64,000 nt of DNA, from positions 72,873,617 through 72,937,616 of the forward strand of contig NC_087063.1 of NCBI RefSeq assembly GCF_963678635.1, in the 5' to 3' direction. This DNA comes from Symsagittifera roscoffensis (taxonomy: Eukaryota > Xenacoelomorpha > Acoela > Convolutidae). Positions 63,213 to 64,000 of the stretch are shown piece by piece. The notes below the pieces were generated by a model, which saw only the letters and a list, made by a program, of their open reading frames with translations, did not search any database and had not been told where the DNA came from. The first letter of the stretch is position 1. The number at the start of each line of letters is the position of its first letter. The position numbers and the translations under genes were made by a program.

Positions 63213-63431
63213 ATGTTATATGACAAAATTTTAGTAGAAAGGTCTCTACGACTCATTAGATCAGAGCCATTTTTCCGAACAATACGAGAACTACCCGGTA
63301 TTGGAAGAAGACCTCGGACAAGAGACGAAGTACGACTAGGAAGAAATCTGCCAATCGATTTCATGATTGTACGACAAAAACCAGATCAAACTTTTATATT
63401 TAGACTACCTCCAGCAGGCAATTTAATTTAA
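63213..63431 (+). CDS. LTR-internal small ORF, copy 3 (intact)
   Basis: This 72-codon ORF starts MLYDKILVERSLRLIRSEP and continues FRTIRELPGIGRRPRTRDEV and NLPIDFMIVRQK. It is the counterpart of 44701-44468. The core RTIRELPGIG is unchanged in all three copies; elsewhere K/R, D/E, I/V and L/F exchanges dominate. Arginine-rich. Unknown family. Confidence 0.5.
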   Translation: MLYDKILVERSLRLIRSEPFFRTIRELPGIGRRPRTRDEVRLGRNLPIDFMIVRQKPDQTFIFRLPPAGNLI

Positions 63432-64000
63432 ATTTATTTTTTCCTGTACTTACATAAATTTTTGAAGAAATCACTTCAATAACCTTTCATGGCGCTAAAC
63501 CTAATAATTACACAATAACAACCAATAAAAACAACAATAGTCGTCCTTCGTGAAAAATCTGCTGTAAATTAAAAACATCTTGAAAAATATTTATTGAATA
63601 TAAAAGTTTAAAAATTAGTTAGTCTAAATTATAAATTGTTAGTATATATAAATAATTCCTTCATCCCAGCTTCATCGCCTAAAACAAAACAGCAAATCTC
63701 AAAAACTAACAAACATCAGAACTAAAAACTTAACCTTTTTAACTTAACCTTTTATCGAAAAACTTTCAAAACTCATCCTTGTTTTCACTTAAATTGTTTT
63801 TTTTTGTAAATAGCATATCATCAAGGCTTCCCTTGGATCTTTAAATAAATTAAACTAAACCTTAATTTCTGATCATCAGGGCTAATCCTTGGATCAAATA
63901 GAACATTTTTCTTCCCCCCCCCCCCTCCCATATCAATTAGTGTCTAACGACCTCAAACGTCGATTCACTACCCAATCCTTTTTAAAGACACAGAATTAAC

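Larger units (their letters stand above)
62744..64000 (+). mobile_element. Family A retroelement, copy 3: 5' LTR (plus strand, cut by window end)
   Basis: It runs in the opposite orientation to the other copies and is colinear with the inverse of 6279 to about 5030. It starts AGATCTAAAC, where the others have TGATCTAAAC. It includes a TATAAA-like box (63102), the small ORF at 63213 and a C-rich run at 63913-63926. Divergence from the other copies is greater than between copies 1 and 2. The gag region should lie beyond the window. Confidence 0.75.

Overview
The window looks like about 64 kb of an AT-rich invertebrate-animal genome made almost entirely of mobile elements and repeats. The reasons are a strongly AT-rich background full of homopolymer runs, LTR retrotransposons with gag, integrase and env-like genes, nematode/arthropod-like splice signals around one short exon (TTTTATTTCAG and GTAAGC), and no bacterial gene layout. 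I cannot name the species. No complete host gene is present.

Two LTR-retroelement families dominate. Family A is AT-rich, Ty3/gypsy-type and env-bearing. It has one copy at 1-6279 (minus strand, cut by the window edge: LTR, long gag region, start of pol with an aspartic protease), one at 33458-45180 (minus strand, most of pol deleted, gag remnant joined to an env-like region plus a further unknown ORF, ended by a truncated LTR), and the beginning of a plus-strand copy at 62744-64000. Its LTR holds a small sense ORF of about 75 codons that is conserved between copies.

Family B is one 13.4 kb element at 12795-26163 with much higher GC than its surroundings. Two LTRs about 3% diverged flank a 1.9 kb leader packed with hairpins ending in TCCGGA(A/G)GGGT, the second half of an RNase H domain (gag, protease and reverse transcriptase are deleted), an unusually long RNase H-integrase spacer, a DD35E integrase, and then an integrase C-terminus running in one frame into an acidic linker and a macrodomain-like domain. 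After an AT-rich gap there is a separate 3' gene block with an SGNH (GDSL) hydrolase carrying all four signature residues, a second SGNH-like domain lacking the nucleophile, and a further region I do not recognise. This cargo-carrying retrotransposon is the most novel object in the window.

Layout: 1-6279 family A copy; 6280-12794 decayed AT-rich DNA with fragments resembling an adenain-type protease and a DEDD-type exonuclease, and the first copy of an unknown ~2.3 kb coding repeat; 12795-26163 family B, inserted into that repeat array; 26164-30720 two more units of the repeat; 31216-31371 a candidate host exon; 33458-45180 family A copy; 45190-49890 a ~1.85 kb tandem repeat; 50258-51270 a large foldback element; 53487-56701 a 3.2 kb inverted-repeat element containing a 0.6 kb MITE; 57690-62420 a 29-bp minisatellite with a 1.38 kb higher-order duplication; 62744-64000 family A LTR.

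Nearly every coding region carries frameshifts or stops, so these are relics. The protein similarities come from motifs I could read, not from database searches.
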